64,000 nt of DNA, taken from assembly GCF_947179165.1 (NCBI RefSeq), contig NC_077239.1:66375634-66439633 (forward strand), read 5' to 3'. Positions 61,347-64,000 of the stretch are shown piece by piece (the stretch's first letter is position 1; each line of letters opens with the position of its first letter). The notes beneath the pieces were generated by a model that worked only from the letters and a program-made list of their open reading frames with translations, was not told the origin of the DNA and ran no database searches. The stretch comes from Solanum dulcamara. Its lineage: Eukaryota > Streptophyta > Magnoliopsida > Solanales > Solanaceae. The position numbers and the translations under genes were made by a program.

Positions 61347-62309
61347 GGGAAAATGCATAAATTCCCCCCTGAAGTTGTAGCGAAGAGTCAGTTACACACT
61401 TAAACTATCGGCGACCTATTACACATTTAAACTATTCAAAAGTAAATTTATTACACTCCTAAAACTAACGTGGCAAAAAAATAAAATAAATTAAAATAAA
61501 TATAGCGCTTAGACACTAAAATTAAAGTAAAAAAAATTAAAAAAGCAAAATCACCCCACTCCCCACACTTTCTTCTTCACACCCACCTACACTCTTCTTC
61601 TTCACACCCACCTCTGTTTACTCCCCATTTTGAATCTTGATTTTTTTCTTTCAAAACCCATTAAGAAGAAGATTTTGATGGAAAAGATGATTGGGGTTGG
61701 GATTGTGGGGGAGGTCGGATGGGTGGTTAATAATTAGGAGTTAATTAATATAAAATATAGTTGATAAAAGAAAATTTAATTAATAAAGAAAAGAAAAGAA
61801 AAAAATATAAAAAATCGGATGGGTGGTTAATAATTACTTAGGAGTTAATTAATATAAAATATAGTTGATAAAAGAAAAGTTAATTAATAAAGAAAAGAAA
61901 AGAAAAAAATATAAAAAATTGGATGGGTGGTTAATAATTACTTAGGAGTTAATTAATATAAAATATAGTTGATAAAAGAAAAGTTAATTAATAAAGAAAA
62001 GAAAAGAAAAAAATATAAAAAATTGGATGGATGGTTAATAATTAATTAGGAGTTAATTAGTATAAAATATCGTTAATAAAAGAAAAGTTAACTAATAAAG
62101 AAAAGAAAAGAAAAAAACATTAAAAAATAAAATTTCTGACGTGGAGGCAAGTGTAATACACCTTATACTGTGAGAGTAGTGTTATACGTCTTAGGGAGGG
62201 TAATAAATTCACTTTTGGGTAGTTTAGATATATAATAAATCGTCATAATAATTTAAGTGTGTAATTGATTTTTCGGTACAACTTCAAGGGAAAATTTATG
62301 CCTTTTCCC
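61347..62309. mobile_element. Mutator-like MITE, family M1 copy 2
   Basis: 963 bp. Left end GGGAAAATGCATAAATTCCC, right end (reverse strand) GGGAAAAGGCATAAATTTTC, both followed by CTGAAG/TTGAAG and a CAGTTACACACTTAAACTAT-type stretch, the same as copy 1 at 52142-53088. An exact 9-bp duplication TTGCTTAAT lies at 61338-61346 and 62310-62318. The middle is a tandem repeat. Confidence 0.9.
61717..62130. repeat. about 103-bp tandem repeat, four copies, inside the MITE
   Basis: Copies begin with GGATGGGTGGTTAATAATTA (last copy GGATGGATGG) at 61717, 61817, 61921 and 62025. Each includes GGAGTTAATTAATATAAAAT and a GAAAAGAAAAGAAAAAAATA end. The first copy lacks a CTTA present in the middle two. This expansion is absent from MITE copy 1. 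Confidence 0.92.
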
Positions 62310-62462
62310 TTGCTTAATTAAATCATCTTCCATCGAACTAATTATTTCTATGTCAATGTCACTGTTATTTTTCTCCTTTTTTTCTCCCTTGTTTTGTCAT
62401 AAGTTGAAAAACAAATGGTGCACAAGAATCAAGAGAAAAATAAATGGCAAAGAGAGAAAGTG

Positions 62463-62640
62463 GAGGGACTTTACCCAAGAAATGGGTCAAAAAAATGGAA
62501 AGATCGGAACATGGGAATAGATCTGATACCAATACGGACTACCTATTTCAATTGTTGTGCTTTCTGAAATTGCATACCTATACAAGGGTTCAAGTTTCGA
62601 TCGATATTTGCGGAGTTGATTATCCCTCTCGAAAACAAAG
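62463..62640 (+). pseudogene. nad9: nad9 5' fragment (mitochondrial complex I)
   Basis: The plus frame reads TLPKKWVKKMERSEHGNRSD, later YLFQLLCFLKLHTYTRVQVS and DICGVDYPSRK, the N-terminal part of mitochondrial NAD9. The true first residues are missing, and the frame leaves nad9 after PSRKQR. It is truncated at both ends and has no function in the nucleus. Confidence 0.9.
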
Positions 62641-62699
62641 AGCAACGACGAAATGAGAAGATGAGGTGCCTCGGGCACCCCCATTTAGAAAGAAGGGTC

Positions 62700-62862
62700 G
62701 AAGGTTTTGGGCCTGTAGCTTTCCCCGTCCCCCCTTCGTCGGGCGGTGCTTGTGTGGAGGGTGCGCCACCTGAAATCGGGCTTGAAGCTCTCACCTTACC
62801 AACAAGCCGAGAGCTGATGGCTGTTGGTCACGACTACTATCAAAAAGCTCCTATGAAGAGTT
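62700..62862 (+). pseudogene. ccmFC: ccmFC internal fragment (mitochondrial cytochrome c maturation)
   Basis: The plus frame reads SGGACVEGAPPEIGLEALTL then PTSRELMAVGHDYYQKAPMK, a segment I recognise from plant mitochondrial ccmF, most likely the C subunit. It is cut at about 62862, where unrelated organellar sequence begins. About 60 bp of unassigned sequence separates it from nad9. Confidence 0.75.
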
Positions 62863-63533
62863 CATAATTGCATAAAAGGAGTCAAAGTAGTGGCTGCGGC
62901 GCGTTGAGGCACTTCTTCGACGGTCCCCGTACGCCTGGCCTGCCGGCCCGCTCTGAAGAATTCATGATTTATATATGTTTCAGGCCGGTGAGAGGGAGTG
63001 CGGAATAAGGATTGATTTCACTGTATCCATCGTAGCCCACCCCATCTACCTATTGTTATTGTCGGAGGTCAATTGTTGCTCCCTCTCTCGAGATTGCAAT
63101 CCCTACGTTTTTCAATTCCCAGAAGCTCTTAGCTACTCAGCTATACTATAGGCTCTAAAGGCATTACTGCTTGTAGTAGAGAAAATGCTGATAGAGGGAG
63201 GACCAATATATACAGTACACGACAACTTTCTAACTACACCTCACTATAGCAGGAAACTCTTTCCCGAATACGACAGATGCAGAAGTGGCTAAAGAAGTCG
63301 GAGGAAGAAAGTAGTTGGACAGCTCTTCCCGTCAGATGGGATGCTCTAGTTGCTGCTGGCTGTCGACGAGGAAGAGTCAACTAGCGATGCCAGCTTCTGA
63401 AAAATCTTTCTTACAAGTAAGTGACTACACGTTCCTCATAGCATTAAAGCATTAACTCCCCTATCGCTTCGCTCGACTAAGTACTCCCTTATCATGTGTT
63501 TTCTGGTCTGAATGTGGATATGAGGGTAGGGAC

Positions 63534-63603
63534 TTTCCGTAAGCGAGAACGAGCTTTTTCTAGTTGTTCAATAGCCCCCCCACGCAGTTCCTCTGAACTT
63601 ACG
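63534..63603 (-). pseudogene. atpF: atpF exon fragment (plastid ATP synthase b subunit)
   Basis: The minus strand translates to [20 protein letters not shown] followed by RKV, a conserved stretch of plastid atpF exon 2. The flanks depart from atpF on both sides. It may have reached the nucleus directly or inside a mitochondrial genome that had already taken it up; the mitochondrial neighbours favour the latter. Confidence 0.8.
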
Positions 63604-64000
63604 CCCTTGGGTACTTTACATAATCTGAAATGAGGAAACTCCTAATGCGAAGGTAGACTTCTATTACAGGAAGAAAGCATCTTTAAGAGAGGAACCAGAT
63701 GTATCACTCATCCCGCTCCCCACGGAGCGGTAAGGAGTCTTCTTGTGTGTTATAATCTTTACGGGAATGAATCGCATATGTGTCAATTGGGCGGTCTGTG
63801 GACTTTTGTTGCTCTCCATGGAGCTTTTTTTTGGTCTAATAGGTTTCATGTTACGTCAATTCGAGCTTGGTCGTGACTGAGTCTTGGTTGATTAGTTTGC
63901 CTTTTCTTGGTCTGGTGTGGCTAACAGGCGACAGAAGGATGACGGCTTTTTATTGGGAACGTAGCGTAGAAAGGGGTTCTTCCGCAGCGTTCATCTTTAA

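Larger units (their letters stand above)
62463..64000. other. organellar mosaic insertion (mitochondrial, with plastid piece)
   Basis: From about 62463 to the window end the sequence turns GC-richer and mixed, with no AT runs, and carries pieces of three organelle genes that are not neighbours in this order: nad9, ccmFC and atpF. Much of the remainder (62880-63530 and 63660-64000) has mitochondrial intergenic style but no gene I can name. The right edge lies outside the window. The left junction falls inside a short frame that reads nuclear sequence and then nad9. Confidence 0.82.

Noticed and set aside
62543..62867. Opposing 83-residue open frames near the end
   Set aside because: The plus frame is a junction of unassigned organellar sequence with ccmFC and the minus frame is its shadow; neither is a nuclear gene.

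Overview
The window is plant nuclear DNA, almost certainly from a Solanaceae species; the genus cannot be fixed from sequence alone. Evidence: genes are split by GT-AG introns, intergenic DNA is AT-rich and packed with nested transposons, and the repeats are of Solanaceae type (Au SINE, TS-SINE/RTE LINE 3' tails, Solanaceae-type LTR ends, an endogenous pararetrovirus). Many of the longer open frames are shadows or repeat translations; one 211-residue frame is only a trinucleotide repeat read as poly-leucine.

Three host genes can be reconstructed. (1) Positions 4046-7475, minus strand: a dienelactone-hydrolase-like gene in seven exon pieces, carrying frameshifts and a break before the catalytic-His exon, so probably a pseudogene. 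(2) Positions 12719-22088, plus strand: a SUVR-type SET-domain histone-lysine methyltransferase with nine coding exons and 867 predicted residues. It has an N-terminal WIYLD domain, a tandem 75-residue duplication in the linker, then pre-SET, SET and post-SET; its last coding exon is only 20 nt. (3) Positions 56035-60480, minus strand: FLU (FLUORESCENT IN BLUE LIGHT), the chloroplast TPR protein that restrains tetrapyrrole synthesis, with four exons and 292 residues, apparently intact.

Between SUVR and FLU lies a block of about 28 kb made almost entirely of foreign or selfish DNA. It starts with a 1.3 kb ATT/ACT trinucleotide array split by a small organelle-derived piece carrying a plastid-type tRNA-Asn(GUU). 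Next come six scrambled fragments of a caulimovirid-like endogenous pararetrovirus (25.5-35.1 kb) in alternating orientations, all degraded, interrupted by mitochondrial DNA and by an LTR element. A second ATT/ACT array abuts the last viral fragment. From about 36.6 to 51.6 kb there is a decayed minus-strand Ty3/gypsy chromovirus whose 3' LTR holds a hAT MITE and whose gag-pol region holds two solo LTRs of about 2.8-3.0 kb, each with perfect 5-bp target duplications.

From 51.6 kb to the end there are several Mutator-like MITEs with exact 9-10 bp target duplications (two from one family), the FLU gene, and a terminal organellar mosaic (62.46-64.0 kb) joining pieces of mitochondrial nad9 and ccmFC and plastid atpF.

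I see no new enzymatic or defence system. The points most worth a second look are the repeat/tRNA/pararetrovirus complex, the viral inverted repeats, the linker duplication in SUVR, and the damaged hydrolase. No searches were run; family assignments rest on recognised motifs, and exon boundaries on GT-AG sites and reading phase.
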